Part shown: positions 18,771 to 28,415 of the stretch, one piece after another
Position numbering within the stretch: position 1 is the stretch's first letter
How the letters are laid out: each line of letters begins with the position of its first letter
Assembly: GCF_023715405.1 (NCBI RefSeq)
Contig: NZ_JAMBOC010000001.1
Span: 372,001-436,000, forward strand
Direction of reading: 5' to 3'
Origin: Solibacillus isronensis
GTDB lineage: Bacteria; Bacillota; Bacilli; Bacillales_A; Planococcaceae
DNA length: 64,000 nt
The notes under the pieces: generated by a model
Seen by the model: the letters and a program-made list of their open reading frames with translations, nothing else
Databases searched by the model: none
What the model was told of the DNA's origin: nothing
Translations under genes and position numbers: made by a program

Positions 18771-19466
18771 ATGAAACCGATTATTGGATTAACAATGTAT
18801 GATTTTGACAAGAAGTTGGATATTAATAACACGTATTTAATTTCAATTGAACAAGCGGGAGGTATACCGATTTGTATACCGAATGCTACAGAAGAAAACG
18901 TAAATGAGTTATTAGATCTAATTGATGGCCTCGTATTAATTGGTGGAGCGGATATAGATCCATTGTTGTTTAATGAAGAACCGCACCGTCATATCGGAAG
19001 TGTTGTACGGAAACGTGATGACAGCGATCTTTTATTGATGAATGAAGCCTATAAAAGACAAATGCCTGTTCTCGGTATTTGCCGCGGACAACAGATTATG
19101 AATGTCGCATTCGGGGGGAAGATAATTCAGGATATACCATCACAAGTAGCGAACACAATTTTACATAAACAGCCTTCAAAGCGAGGGGAACTGGCACATA
19201 CCGTTGAAGTAAAGACACCTAAATTTAAAGAGATTTTTAAAGAAGACTCATTCCGTGTAAATACATTTCATCATCAATCGGTTGGAAAGCTGGGGAAAGG
19301 GCTCGTTGTTTCGGCACTTGCTAAGGACGGCATCATTGAAGGGATTGAACATGAATCGCATCCATATTGTGTCGCGGTGCAATGGCATCCGGAAGAATTG
19401 GCTCCGAACGGTGATGTTTATGCACAGCGCTTATTTAATAGTTTTGTAGAAGCATGCAATAAATAA
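18771..19466 (+). CDS. Gamma-glutamyl-gamma-aminobutyrate hydrolase family (class I glutamine amidotransferase-like)
   Basis: A 231-residue peptidase C26 family protein, like PuuD, which cleaves gamma-glutamyl bonds. It has the opening PIIGLTMYDF, the oxyanion region GLVLIGGADIDPLLFNEEPH, the nucleophile elbow LGICRGQQIMNV and the catalytic His-Glu in AVQWHPEE. The precise substrate cannot be told from sequence; no putrescine-degradation genes are adjacent. The start is ATG 18771 with AAGGGG upstream. TATAAT at 18721-18726 may be its -10. Confidence 0.88.
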   Translation: MKPIIGLTMYDFDKKLDINNTYLISIEQAGGIPICIPNATEENVNELLDLIDGLVLIGGADIDPLLFNEEPHRHIGSVVRKRDDSDLLLMNEAYKRQMPVLGICRGQQIMNVAFGGKIIQDIPSQVANTILHKQPSKRGELAHTVEVKTPKFKEIFKEDSFRVNTFHHQSVGKLGKGLVVSALAKDGIIEGIEHESHPYCVAVQWHPEELAPNGDVYAQRLFNSFVEACNK

Positions 19467-19470
19467 CGAA

Positions 19471-19503
19471 AGGCTTAGTCGTTCGCGGCTGAGCTTTTTA
19501 TTT
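19471..19503 (+). terminator. Rho-independent terminator with TTCG tetraloop
   Basis: GCTTAGTCG and CGGCTGAGC (two G-U pairs) flank a TTCG tetraloop and are followed by five T residues. Confidence 0.88.
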
Positions 19504-19509
19504 TGTAAA

Positions 19510-19544
19510 TAAAAAACTTGCCGATTCTATTAGAATGGCAAGTT
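19510..19544 (-). terminator. Rho-independent terminator of lexA
   Basis: AACTTGCC / GGCAAGTT with an internal ATTCTATTAGAAT palindrome; on the minus strand it ends in a run of six T residues, just after the lexA stop. Confidence 0.87.
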
Positions 19545-19549
19545 GATGA

Positions 19550-20173
19550 TTAATGGATATTTCGATAGAGGCCGACCACTTTACCTAAAATAGAAACTTG
19601 GTTGACAATGATTGGCTCCATTGAGCTATTTTCAGGCTGTAAACGGAAATGGGTTTTTTCTTTGTAAAAGCGCTTAACAGTTGCTTCATCGTCTTCCGTC
19701 ATTGCTACGACAATCTCTCCATTGTTCGCAGTAGACGTTTTTTTAACGATCACATAATCCCCATTTAAAATCCCGGCTTCAATCATGGATTCTCCCATAA
19801 TCTCAAGCATAAATAATTCCTCTTCCGGTGAGCCGTAAGCATCCGGCAACGGGAAATATTCCTGGATATCCTCGATTGCAGAAATAGGCAGACCAGCTGT
19901 AACTTTACCGATCAGCGGAACATGAATGACACCTTGTTTTGCGATATTCATCTCTTCCTGATCCAATATTTCAATGGCACGCGGCTTTGTAGGATCACGG
20001 CGGATAAGCCCTTTACTTTCTAAACGAGCTAAATGCCCGTGGACAGTTGAACTGGAAGCTAAACCTACTGCTTCTCCAATTTCGCGAACTGATGGCGGAT
20101 AGCCTTTAGCACGAACTTCCTCTTTTATAAAAGTTAGAATAGCTTGCTGCCGCTTTGAAATTTTTTGTGTCAA
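19550..20173 (-). CDS. lexA: SOS repressor LexA
   Basis: LexA represses the SOS regulon and cuts itself when RecA filaments form. The 207-residue protein has an N-terminal winged helix ([27 protein letters not shown]), the Ala93-Gly94 self-cleavage site, and the catalytic dyad Ser129 (GESM) and Lys167 (ATVKR). The start is TTG at 20173 behind GAGGTGAG. Its promoter and that of the divergent yneA share a short region with several LexA boxes, so it is autoregulated. The divergent lexA / yneA-yneB-ynzC arrangement is as in B. subtilis. Confidence 0.97.
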   Translation of the reverse strand: MTQKISKRQQAILTFIKEEVRAKGYPPSVREIGEAVGLASSSTVHGHLARLESKGLIRRDPTKPRAIEILDQEEMNIAKQGVIHVPLIGKVTAGLPISAIEDIQEYFPLPDAYGSPEEELFMLEIMGESMIEAGILNGDYVIVKKTSTANNGEIVVAMTEDDEATVKRFYKEKTHFRLQPENSSMEPIIVNQVSILGKVVGLYRNIH

Positions 20174-20211
20174 CTAACTCACCTCTTTATCATGCTATTT
20201 TTCTTAAAGTA

Positions 20212-20240
20212 AGTATAGCAGTATGCGAACATGAATGCAA
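20212..20240 (-). promoter_or_regulatory. SigA promoter of lexA
   Basis: On the minus strand TTGCAT (20240-20235), a 17-base spacer and TATACT (20217-20212). LexA boxes overlap both the -35 and the spacer. Confidence 0.75.
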
Positions 20241-20251
20241 ACATAAGTTCG
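20226..20251. promoter_or_regulatory. LexA operator(s) over the lexA promoter
   Basis: CAAACATAAGTTCG (20238-20251) matches the Gram-positive SOS box CGAACNNNNGTTCG with one difference. CGAACATGAATGCA (20226-20239) is a good left half with a poor right half. Both overlap the lexA promoter. Confidence 0.75.
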
Positions 20252-20260
20252 AAAAAACGG

Positions 20261-20289
20261 TTGACAAAAACATACGTTCGTATTATTAT
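20261..20289 (+). promoter_or_regulatory. SigA promoter of yneA-yneB with LexA box in the spacer
   Basis: A perfect TTGACA (20261-20266), 17-base spacer and TATTAT (20284-20289). A LexA-like site, AAAACATACGTTCG at 20267-20280 with an intact right half, fills the spacer. Confidence 0.8.
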
Positions 20290-20303
20290 GAGAACAAACA
20301 TTC

Positions 20304-20317
20304 CGAACATACATTCG
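20304..20317 (+). promoter_or_regulatory. LexA operator downstream of the yneA -10
   Basis: CGAACATACATTCG matches the SOS box CGAACNNNNGTTCG with one difference. It lies between the promoter and the yneA start, where binding would block transcription. Confidence 0.78.
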
Positions 20318-20333
20318 AAAGAGGGTTTTTCAA

Positions 20334-21350
<1,017 letters not shown>

Positions 21351-21388
21351 ATACCTTTGTAGTAGGTAGGAAGAAAGGTGAGATTCAA

Positions 21389-21625
21389 ATGTTATCAAAA
21401 GAAAAATTAGCTCGCATTAACGAGCTTTCTAAATTAGCGAGAGAAGGTAAATTGACGGAAGAGCAGGCGAAGGAACGTACAGCGCTGCGCAAAGAATATT
21501 TAGATACTTTCCGTACTACAATGCGTGATACAATCGAGCATGTAAAAGTAATTGATGAAGAAGGCAATGATGTGACACCTGAAAAATTAAAACAAATTAA
21601 ATCACAGAAGAAATTCTTAAACTAA
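21389..21625 (+). CDS. ynzC: YnzC, UPF0291 family protein
   Basis: A 78-residue two-helix protein of the UPF0291 family, found after yneB in Bacilli. It starts MLSKEKLARINELSKLAREGKLTEEQA and continues ALRKEYLDTFRTTMRDTIEHVKVID, the family signature. ATG at 21389 follows GAAAGGTGAG. The molecular function is unknown; in B. subtilis it belongs to the SOS-induced yneA-yneB-ynzC unit, though here a terminator separates it from yneB. Confidence 0.93.
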   Translation: MLSKEKLARINELSKLAREGKLTEEQAKERTALRKEYLDTFRTTMRDTIEHVKVIDEEGNDVTPEKLKQIKSQKKFLN

Positions 21626-21764
21626 TAACATTTCATTAATATGTCACATTTAATATAAAGTATGACATATTTTATAGGACGTTTTTAGAAATTATTGTTT
21701 TCTTGTGAAAATTTGTCTACACTATAAAATGTATAAATATCGTACGAGGAAAGGATGTCACATA

Positions 21765-23759
21765 ATGACACAACAGATGGATCAGTTAGCAATTAACGCA
21801 ATCCGTACACTATCAATCGACGCAATTGAAAAAGCAAATTCAGGTCACCCAGGTTTACCAATGGGTGCTGCACCTATGGCCTATACATTGTGGACGAAGC
21901 ATTTACGCCATAACCCTCAAAATCCTAATTGGTATAACCGCGACCGTTTTGTATTATCAGCTGGACATGGATCCATGCTTTTATATAGTTTATTGCATCT
22001 AGGTGGCTACGGTTTAGAGTTGGAAGAAATCAAAAACTTCCGTCAATGGAATTCAAAAACACCGGGACATCCTGAATATGGTCATACAGTTGGTGTAGAA
22101 GCGACAACTGGTCCATTAGGACAAGGTATTGCAATGTCAGTAGGTATGGCTATGGCTGAACGTCACTTGTCAGCAACATACAACAAGCCAGGTAAAGACA
22201 TTGTAGACCACTATACATTTGCACTATGCGGTGACGGTGATTTAATGGAAGGTGTTGCTGCAGAAGCAATTTCTCTTGCAGGTCACTTAAAATTGGATAA
22301 ATTAATTGTACTATATGATTCAAATGATATTTCACTTGATGGTGATTTAGAAAAGTCATTCTCGGAAAACATCCAAAAACGTTTCGAATCATACGGCTGG
22401 AACTATTTAAAAGTTGCAGACGGTACAGATATCGTGGAAATTAATTCAGCTATTGAAAAAGCGAAACAAAATACTGGCGGCCCAACTGTAATCGAAGTGA
22501 AAACTGTTATCGGTTTTGGTTCTCCTAACAAATCTGGTAAAGCAGATTCACATGGTGCGCCACTAGGATTTGATGAAGTTACTTTAACAAAAGCTGCATA
22601 CGCTTGGGAACATGAGCCATTCTTCGTTCCAACTGAAGTATATGATACATTTAAAGCAGCTAGCGAAGTACAAGGTGTACAAGCAGAAGCAGCATGGAAT
22701 GAATTATTCGAAAGCTACAAAAACGAATATCCAGAACTGGCTGCACAATTTGTAAACGCAATGGAAAACAAATTACCGGAGAACTTTGCATCTGAGTTAC
22801 CTGTATATGAAGCAGGTACTGCAGTAGCTACTCGTTCATCATCTGGTGATGCAATCAATGCAATTGCAAAAACAACACCATCATTCTTCGGTGGTTCTGC
22901 TGACTTGGCAGGATCAAACAAGACAACTATTAAAGGCGCTGGCGATTTCTTTGCAGAAACTCCGGAAGGCCGTAACATTTGGTTTGGTGTTCGTGAATTT
23001 GCAATGGGCGCTGCACTGAACGGTATGGCATTACATGGCGGTTTAAACGTATTTGGCGGTACTTTCTTTGTATTCTCTGACTATGTACGTCCAGCAATTC
23101 GTTTATCTGCATTAATGGGATTACCTGTAACATATGTGTTTACACATGACTCAATTGCAGTAGGGGAAGATGGTCCTACACATGAGCCAGTTGAGCATTT
23201 AGCATCATTACGTGCAATGCCGAATCTTTCTGTTATCCGTCCTGCAGATGCAAATGAATCTGTAGCTGCATGGAAATTAGCTGTAGAGAGCAAATCAACG
23301 CCAACTGTATTAGTATTATCTCGTCAAAACTTGCCGGTATTGGATCTTGCGACAGAGACAGTATACGATGGTGTTGAAAAAGGTGCTTATGTCGTTTCAG
23401 CTTCATCTAAAGAAACACCGGATGCCCTGTTAATTGCAACAGGTTCTGAAGTTGGCTTGGCAGTAGAAGCTAAAAAGGCACTACTTGCAGAAGGAATTGA
23501 TGCATCTGTTGTATCAATGCCATCAATGGACCGCTTTGAAAAACAGTCCAAGGAATACAAAGAATCTGTATTACCAAAAGCTGTGACGAAGCGTTTAGCA
23601 ATTGAAATGGGTGCATCACTTGGCTGGCATAAATATGTTGGCTTTGAAGGCGATGTATTGGCAATCGATAAATTTGGTGCATCGGCTCCAGAGAAAATTG
23701 TGTTAAAAGAATACGGCTTCACAGTAGAAAATGTAGTTGCGAAAGTAAAAGCACTTTAA
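21765..23759 (+). CDS. tkt: Transketolase
   Basis: Transketolase moves two-carbon ketol units between sugar phosphates in the pentose phosphate pathway, using thiamine diphosphate. The 664-residue protein shows the N-terminal [27 protein letters not shown], the ThDP motif [38 protein letters not shown], and the pyrimidine domain [17 protein letters not shown] with [27 protein letters not shown] at 21765 follows GAGGAAAGG. Codon choice is biased toward a restricted set, as in highly expressed genes. It sits after ynzC, as in B. subtilis. Confidence 0.97.
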   Translation: MTQQMDQLAINAIRTLSIDAIEKANSGHPGLPMGAAPMAYTLWTKHLRHNPQNPNWYNRDRFVLSAGHGSMLLYSLLHLGGYGLELEEIKNFRQWNSKTPGHPEYGHTVGVEATTGPLGQGIAMSVGMAMAERHLSATYNKPGKDIVDHYTFALCGDGDLMEGVAAEAISLAGHLKLDKLIVLYDSNDISLDGDLEKSFSENIQKRFESYGWNYLKVADGTDIVEINSAIEKAKQNTGGPTVIEVKTVIGFGSPNKSGKADSHGAPLGFDEVTLTKAAYAWEHEPFFVPTEVYDTFKAASEVQGVQAEAAWNELFESYKNEYPELAAQFVNAMENKLPENFASELPVYEAGTAVATRSSSGDAINAIAKTTPSFFGGSADLAGSNKTTIKGAGDFFAETPEGRNIWFGVREFAMGAALNGMALHGGLNVFGGTFFVFSDYVRPAIRLSALMGLPVTYVFTHDSIAVGEDGPTHEPVEHLASLRAMPNLSVIRPADANESVAAWKLAVESKSTPTVLVLSRQNLPVLDLATETVYDGVEKGAYVVSASSKETPDALLIATGSEVGLAVEAKKALLAEGIDASVVSMPSMDRFEKQSKEYKESVLPKAVTKRLAIEMGASLGWHKYVGFEGDVLAIDKFGASAPEKIVLKEYGFTVENVVAKVKAL

Positions 23760-23769
23760 TTCGAAGCTC

Positions 23770-23808
23770 AAAATGTCACTTGTCTACTATGGCAAGTGGC
23801 ATTTTTTT
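23770..23808 (+). terminator. Rho-independent terminator of tkt
   Basis: An 11-bp stem AATGTCACTTG / CAAGTGGCATT with one G-U pair, followed by seven T residues. Confidence 0.9.
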
Positions 23809-23990
23809 ATTTCTAAATCAATCGGAAGCCCGACTTATTGTATAGGTGACAAGAAAAAAGCTTTGGCAAAAAGAGCTGAATTCAGATACAATAGGCCCAT
23901 ACAGATAATAGGATAACGTGCGATTTTACTGAAGGAATGGTACGATAATAAAGAAATATGGAAGTATCAGATGAAGGATGTGGATGAATC

Positions 23991-24554
23991 ATGACAGCAG
24001 AAAATAAGCAAAAAGAAATTACTACATATATCGAACAGACACTTTATTTCCTGTCGAATAAAGCGGATCTTGAAAAATTCCAAACAATGCTTCAAAAAAA
24101 TATCGATGAAAAAAGAGCTTCCTCCACGTCAACGACTGATTTTTATGATCGATTAATGTTAAATATTGCGTATTATGTGGAGAATAAAATGGCATGGACA
24201 GATCTTGTTCGGGAAACATTCAGTTCAGGAAAAGTGCCAACCGTTCCTTATATCGAAAATGAATTAATGGCACAGCAAATGCAAATCCGCCACAGTGTCG
24301 GAGAGAAAATGGACGATTACAAGAAAGCATTCCATCAGCAATATGATGCATTAAAGGTAGAGGATGAAGATGTGATTTACGATTATGCTTATGCATCCGT
24401 GGAGCATGCATACCGTATTGATTTTTTGACAGTTGCCTGTGCTAAAAATGCAAATATTTTAACAGAAGGCGATATCGAGGAAACAATCAAATTGCTGGAT
24501 GGCTACATGGCTTATTACACGGACCAGCTTGTCAATAAAATGACGCTTTCTTAA
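23991..24554 (+). CDS. Conserved hypothetical helical protein
   Basis: I do not recognise this 187-residue protein. It is soluble, rich in Lys, Glu and Asp, and predicted mostly helical, with no signal peptide or membrane segment. Notable stretches are TTDFYDRLMLNIAYYVENKMAW, FHQQYDALKVEDEDVIYDYAYASVEHAYRIDFLTVACAKNANI and IEETIKLLDGYMAYYTDQL. The next gene begins 13 bases downstream with its own AAAGGAG site, so the two form an operon. The region upstream (23809-23990) has no clear feature beyond a possible TACAAT -10 near 23887. Confidence 0.75.
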   Translation: MTAENKQKEITTYIEQTLYFLSNKADLEKFQTMLQKNIDEKRASSTSTTDFYDRLMLNIAYYVENKMAWTDLVRETFSSGKVPTVPYIENELMAQQMQIRHSVGEKMDDYKKAFHQQYDALKVEDEDVIYDYAYASVEHAYRIDFLTVACAKNANILTEGDIEETIKLLDGYMAYYTDQLVNKMTLS

Positions 24555-24567
24555 AAGGAGATATAAA

Positions 24568-25215
24568 ATGAACACACCATTTATTTATTTACACAAAGCA
24601 CCTAAAGTAGATGCAGATAAGCAACCTGCGATTTTCTTGCTGCATGGATTAGGGAGCGATGAAAATGATTTAATACAACTTGTTGATTCGTTTTCAACAA
24701 ATTGTCATATTTTTAGTTTGCAAGGACCGATTAAACATCGTCCGGGCTATGCATTTTATACATTTGAAGAAGAGGGTAAGCCGAATCGTGCCATTTTCGA
24801 TAAAGTGCTGAAAGGTATAGAATTATTTATTAAAGAAGCTATTTGGGAATTCAATTTGGATGAACAGCAAATTTATGTTGTTGGCTTCAACCAAGGGGCA
24901 GCGATGGCACAGTCACTTGCGATGGTGATGGGCAATGCCATTCGTGGAACAGCAGCATTAAGCGGTTATTTACCGGAATTCGTTGCGCTTGAATATAGTA
25001 AAAAAACGATGGATAAATCTAAAATCTTTATTTCTCACGGGGAATATGATTATGATTTTCCGATTGAATGGGCAGAGCATGCCGTTCGTTTCTTCAATGA
25101 CTATGACACGGACGTTACATTCAGAACCTATCCGGTAGGTCATGGAGTGAGCGAGCAAAATCTACATGATTTAATCGTATTCTTATCGAAAGATTTACCG
25201 AACACTATAAACTAA
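24568..25215 (+). CDS. Phospholipase/carboxylesterase-fold protein lacking the serine nucleophile
   Basis: A 215-residue alpha/beta hydrolase of the phospholipase/carboxylesterase family (Abhydrolase_2). The oxyanion strand IFLLHGLGSDENDL (22-35) and SLQGPIKHRPGYAFY are typical. The nucleophile elbow, normally GFSQGG in this family, reads GFNQGA, so residue 108 is Asn (codon AAC at 24889-24891). The acid Asp161 (HGEYDYDFP) and His192 (GHGVSEQ) are kept. It may be catalytically dead or use another chemistry; a binding or regulatory role is possible. It is the second gene of a two-gene operon with the unknown protein upstream. Confidence 0.8.
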   Translation: MNTPFIYLHKAPKVDADKQPAIFLLHGLGSDENDLIQLVDSFSTNCHIFSLQGPIKHRPGYAFYTFEEEGKPNRAIFDKVLKGIELFIKEAIWEFNLDEQQIYVVGFNQGAAMAQSLAMVMGNAIRGTAALSGYLPEFVALEYSKKTMDKSKIFISHGEYDYDFPIEWAEHAVRFFNDYDTDVTFRTYPVGHGVSEQNLHDLIVFLSKDLPNTIN

Positions 25216-25216
25216 G

Positions 25217-25262
25217 AAAACAGCTGACGGAAGGTGATTTACTTCCCGTCAGCTGTTTTTTT
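25217..25262. terminator. Terminator hairpin shared by convergent genes
   Basis: A long stem AAAACAGCTGACGG / CCGTCAGCTGTTTT, extended by GAAG / CTTC, ends in seven T residues on the plus strand. The last codons of the minus-strand phosphodiesterase gene (stop at 25239) lie inside the hairpin, an unusually tight convergent arrangement. Confidence 0.88.
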
Positions 25263-27422
25263 CGTGTCCAGCAATTGTTCTGCTTCGGTAATAGACATCG
25301 GTTTATAGAAATAATAGCCTTGACCAGCAGGACAGCCAAGTTGTTGAAGCATTGCCAGTTGTTCTTCTGTTTCAATCCCTTCGGCAATGGGGCGCATTTG
25401 AATATTTTTCGCCAATTGGATAATCGTTTGTACGATTGCATACATCCCGGGTTCATCCATAGCGCTGATAAAGCTGCGGTCAATTTTGATTTCAGAAAAG
25501 GGCAACTGCGGTAAATAGCTTAATGAAGAAAAGCCGATACCAAAATCGTCGATTGAACATTCAATGCCCATAAGTCTTAGTTGATTTAGAATCTCTTTTG
25601 CTTTTTTAAAATCCACCAACTCAATGCTTTCCGTTACTTCCAGCTTTATATAATACGGTGGGACATTATATTGGTAAAATATATCCCTTATATTTTGCAG
25701 GAAATCCGGATCGTAAAAATGGTCCGGCGAAATATTGAGTGCAATCGGTAAAATCTTTTTATTCTCATTTATACGATTTTGTAGCCAGATAAGGATCTGT
25801 TTAAAGTTTAGTAAATCAATGGCTTTAATTTTTCCCGTTTGTTCAGCGATTGGGATATATTTTACCGGTGAAATGAAACCAAGTTTGCTCGAATTCCAAC
25901 GAGATAATGCTTCAAAACCTTCCACTTCGATTGTCTGAAAGTTAATTTTAGGCTGCAAATAAACTTCAAATTCTTCATGTTGAAGCCCATAAGCCAATTG
26001 ATTGAGGATATCCATTTCTTCCGTCAATTGTTTCGTACTATTATCTTCATATACTGCATAGCTCGTCCCAGTACGCTTCTGTGCATTGGATAAGGCGATA
26101 TCTGCCTGATGAATGCTCTGCTCGACTGTCATCGACTCATTGAAGACTGTATAACCGATCTTTAATGTAATATAGATTTCTTTACCATCGATAATATATG
26201 GCAATTGTGTTATCGATTCAAGCTGCTGATTATAGGCAAGGAAGCAATCGTTTTCGTCAACTTTTCCGAAAATAAGCGAATTTGAAAAGCGTGAAATCAG
26301 TGAATCACTTTCCGGAAAATATATTTGCATACGATCCGCCACTTGACGGAGTAAGTCGGCTCCAGCGTTTCTTCCGTATAAATCAACGACCTTATTAAAT
26401 TCAGTAGGATGTAGAATTGCGACTAATCCCGAGTTGCCAACATTGATCCATTCTGATAATTCAGATTTGAAATAATGCAGGTTTGGTAAATTTGTTTCAA
26501 CATCAAAAAAGGCGAGTCTGCTAAGCTCAATTTTTTGTTCAGCATACTTAATTGCTAATTGGATCAGTAAGGCCAATCGATTTAAGTAATTAATATCTAT
26601 TTGCTTTAATTCTGTTGGATCCTGATTGAACAGGGTCAAAATGCCGCTTACTTCATTTTGAGGAGTTAAAATAGGCTTTGTCCATGAACCTTGAACAAAA
26701 TTAAGATGCCAATGTTTAAAAAGATCTATATGGTGATCTTTGGGAGCAAAGTCTTTTAAATAAACTGCGTTTGAATTCAGGCTAGTGTTAGGTGTGATTT
26801 CCAGTATATTAAGTTCATTAATAATTTCCAATGGCAATGAATGCGTACCTAACGATTTAATTTCACAATTTTCATCAAAAATGTGAATGGCACAATACAC
26901 ATCGCGAATATAGAAAAGTTCAATCTTCTCGGTAATTAAATTTAAAATGGACTGCAGGTTATCTTCATGATCAATCGCTTCATAAACTTCATGCTCCAAT
27001 TTATAAACCATTTTATTTAACTCTGCTTCCGTTGTATCTTCGCAAGTTAATAAAATATACTGAATCACGTTGTCTTCATTTCGAATCGGATGCAGTATAA
27101 TTGTGTTCCAAAAAGCGGATCCTTCTTTCGTATAATGCAAAATCGTAAATTTTTTCGCTACACCTGATTTTAAATGTAAATTTAATTCTTCAATAGAGGT
27201 TTCATTCGTTCTGTGTCCATTCAAAATATTGATATTTTGATGAAGTAATTCTTTCATTTCGAATGATGTAAATTTTAAAAAGTGTGGATTAGCATGTAAA
27301 ATAGGTAAATTTTCATCATTTATATCAATGATGAGCGATCCTTTCGAAAGCTGGTTACTTAAGGTTTTTAGCCAATTAAATAAGCGGTCTTTTGATAGGG
27401 GTATAAATTGATCAATGGTCAT
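25239..27422 (-). CDS. PAS-GAF-degenerate GGDEF-EAL protein, probable c-di-GMP phosphodiesterase (second copy)
   Basis: This 727-residue protein is a full-length paralog of the one at 2204-4393: N-terminal LFNWLKTL, PAS domain with FWNTIILHPIRNED, GAF-like middle, GGDEF-fold and EAL domains. The GGDEF motif is again missing (RFSNSLIF at its place), so no cyclase activity is expected. The EAL residues are complete: FEALSRW, LNISPDHF, LEVTES, SIDDFGIGFSSLSYL, EIKIDRSF, AEGIETEEQ and GCPAGQGYYFYKP. In this copy the Q is in AGQGY. ATG at 27422 follows AAAGGGGAAG. It is likely monocistronic and lies in an accessory stretch between an esterase-like gene and csbD. Confidence 0.88.
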   Translation of the reverse strand: MTIDQFIPLSKDRLFNWLKTLSNQLSKGSLIIDINDENLPILHANPHFLKFTSFEMKELLHQNINILNGHRTNETSIEELNLHLKSGVAKKFTILHYTKEGSAFWNTIILHPIRNEDNVIQYILLTCEDTTEAELNKMVYKLEHEVYEAIDHEDNLQSILNLITEKIELFYIRDVYCAIHIFDENCEIKSLGTHSLPLEIINELNILEITPNTSLNSNAVYLKDFAPKDHHIDLFKHWHLNFVQGSWTKPILTPQNEVSGILTLFNQDPTELKQIDINYLNRLALLIQLAIKYAEQKIELSRLAFFDVETNLPNLHYFKSELSEWINVGNSGLVAILHPTEFNKVVDLYGRNAGADLLRQVADRMQIYFPESDSLISRFSNSLIFGKVDENDCFLAYNQQLESITQLPYIIDGKEIYITLKIGYTVFNESMTVEQSIHQADIALSNAQKRTGTSYAVYEDNSTKQLTEEMDILNQLAYGLQHEEFEVYLQPKINFQTIEVEGFEALSRWNSSKLGFISPVKYIPIAEQTGKIKAIDLLNFKQILIWLQNRINENKKILPIALNISPDHFYDPDFLQNIRDIFYQYNVPPYYIKLEVTESIELVDFKKAKEILNQLRLMGIECSIDDFGIGFSSLSYLPQLPFSEIKIDRSFISAMDEPGMYAIVQTIIQLAKNIQMRPIAEGIETEEQLAMLQQLGCPAGQGYYFYKPMSITEAEQLLDTKKTADGK

Positions 27423-27462
27423 TCTAACTTCCCCTTTAAAAAGTAATGTGTATTTTAACTAA

Positions 27463-27471
27463 AGTATAACA
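27463..27471 (-). promoter_or_regulatory. Extended -10 element upstream of the second phosphodiesterase gene
   Basis: On the minus strand TGT-TATACT forms an extended -10 about 40 bases before the start codon, with no clear -35. It resembles the TGT-TATGAT upstream of the paralog. The rest of the 27423-27586 gap is AT-rich with no gene. Confidence 0.45.
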
Positions 27472-27586
27472 AAATTCCTATAAATTTAAAGTGAGATTAT
27501 ATTAATATAAAAATATCCCTTTCAATTAAGTCTAAAGTACTTAATAAAAATTAGGGTATATTAAGGTATATTAACTATTTTAACGC

Positions 27587-27623
27587 AAAAAAAAGAAACT
27601 AGTAAATATGGAATTTACTAGTT
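27587..27623 (-). terminator. Rho-independent terminator of csbD
   Basis: AACTAGTAAAT / ATTTACTAGTT with a 5-base loop; on the minus strand it runs into TTTCTTTTTTTT. Confidence 0.9.
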
Positions 27624-27633
27624 ACTGTGAACC

Positions 27634-27834
27634 TTATTTTCGATATTCATCGATTTTAGTTGTAATTTTATCTTTTACATCAGCAACTCTTTCTTGTGTT
27701 TCCCCTTTTAGCTGATCGCGCTGACCTTCGACTTGTAAAGAAGGATCATTTGTATTTTTACCGATTTCTTCTTTTACTTCACCTTTAATTTTGTTGCCTG
27801 CGCCTTTTAGTTTATCTGTAAATCCGTTTGACAT
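27634..27834 (-). CDS. csbD: CsbD family general stress protein
   Basis: A 66-residue, highly charged CsbD/UPF0337 protein: FTDKLKGAGNKIKGEVKEEIGKN followed by EGQRDQLKGETQERVADVKDKI. The family is induced by general stress; the molecular role is unknown. A SigB-type promoter lies directly upstream, agreeing with CsbD being a SigB-regulated protein in B. subtilis. The start ATG follows TAGGAGGTC. A terminator follows, so it is monocistronic. Confidence 0.9.
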   Translation of the reverse strand: MSNGFTDKLKGAGNKIKGEVKEEIGKNTNDPSLQVEGQRDQLKGETQERVADVKDKITTKIDEYRK

Positions 27835-27868
27835 AATATGACCTCCTAAAAGTTTAGATGGTAATCAT

Positions 27869-27893
27869 ATTCCCTCGTGTATTAATACTAAAC
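27869..27893 (-). promoter_or_regulatory. SigB-type general stress promoter of csbD
   Basis: On the minus strand GTTTAG (27893-27888), a 13-base spacer and GGGAAT (27874-27869) match the SigB consensus GTTTAA-N12-15-GGGTAT at five of six positions in each element. The start codon lies about 35 bases downstream. Confidence 0.75.
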
Positions 27894-27914
27894 AAAGTGG
27901 ATAGAAAAGTCGGA

Positions 27915-28415
27915 TTAGAGCAAAATTTGTGTGTAGGTTTTATACAAGTGATGAAGAATCTCCTGACCCACTTCTTTTATAAGTGTCTCACCATCCATTA
28001 TCATGGATACTTTTGTTTTTGTTTCATCCATTGTGCCATTGTTAAAAGAAAGTATAACTTCTACTTCGCCATTTTCTTTTAACAGTTCTTTTTGGTACGC
28101 AGAAAATGAATGCTGGGCAAATAAACCGTTATTTTGCCAAGTACCTGTGATTTTCAATTGCTGGGTTTCACCGCTGTCGTCATAATTCCACTCGACATCG
28201 CGTAATATAGTCTTAAATAAGTCGTTAATAGTAAAAGTTTGATTGTCGAATTCAATTTCAGTAGCTCGAATGAAGTGGACATCGATTGAAATCGCTGAAG
28301 CTGCTTCATTTGCCTTTGAATTAATACCTGCTGCCGCCTCTTTTAAATCCGCTACCGTATCACCACATCCAGCCAATAAAATTACAGTAAATAATACTAA
28401 ACTAAATCTCCTCAT
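27915..28415 (-). CDS. Predicted lipoprotein of unknown function
   Basis: A 166-residue exported protein with a signal peptide (MRRFSLVLFTVILLAGC) and lipobox LLAGC, lipidated at Cys17. The mature part begins with a helical ADLKEAAAGINSKANEAASAI segment and continues with beta-rich sequence (FDNQTFTINDLF, QLKITGTWQNNGLF, VEVILSFNNGT). No known family is recognised. The start is ATG 28415 with AGGGAC upstream. It lies upstream of csbD on the same strand but csbD has its own SigB promoter in the gap. Confidence 0.8.
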   Translation of the reverse strand: MRRFSLVLFTVILLAGCGDTVADLKEAAAGINSKANEAASAISIDVHFIRATEIEFDNQTFTINDLFKTILRDVEWNYDDSGETQQLKITGTWQNNGLFAQHSFSAYQKELLKENGEVEVILSFNNGTMDETKTKVSMIMDGETLIKEVGQEILHHLYKTYTQILL

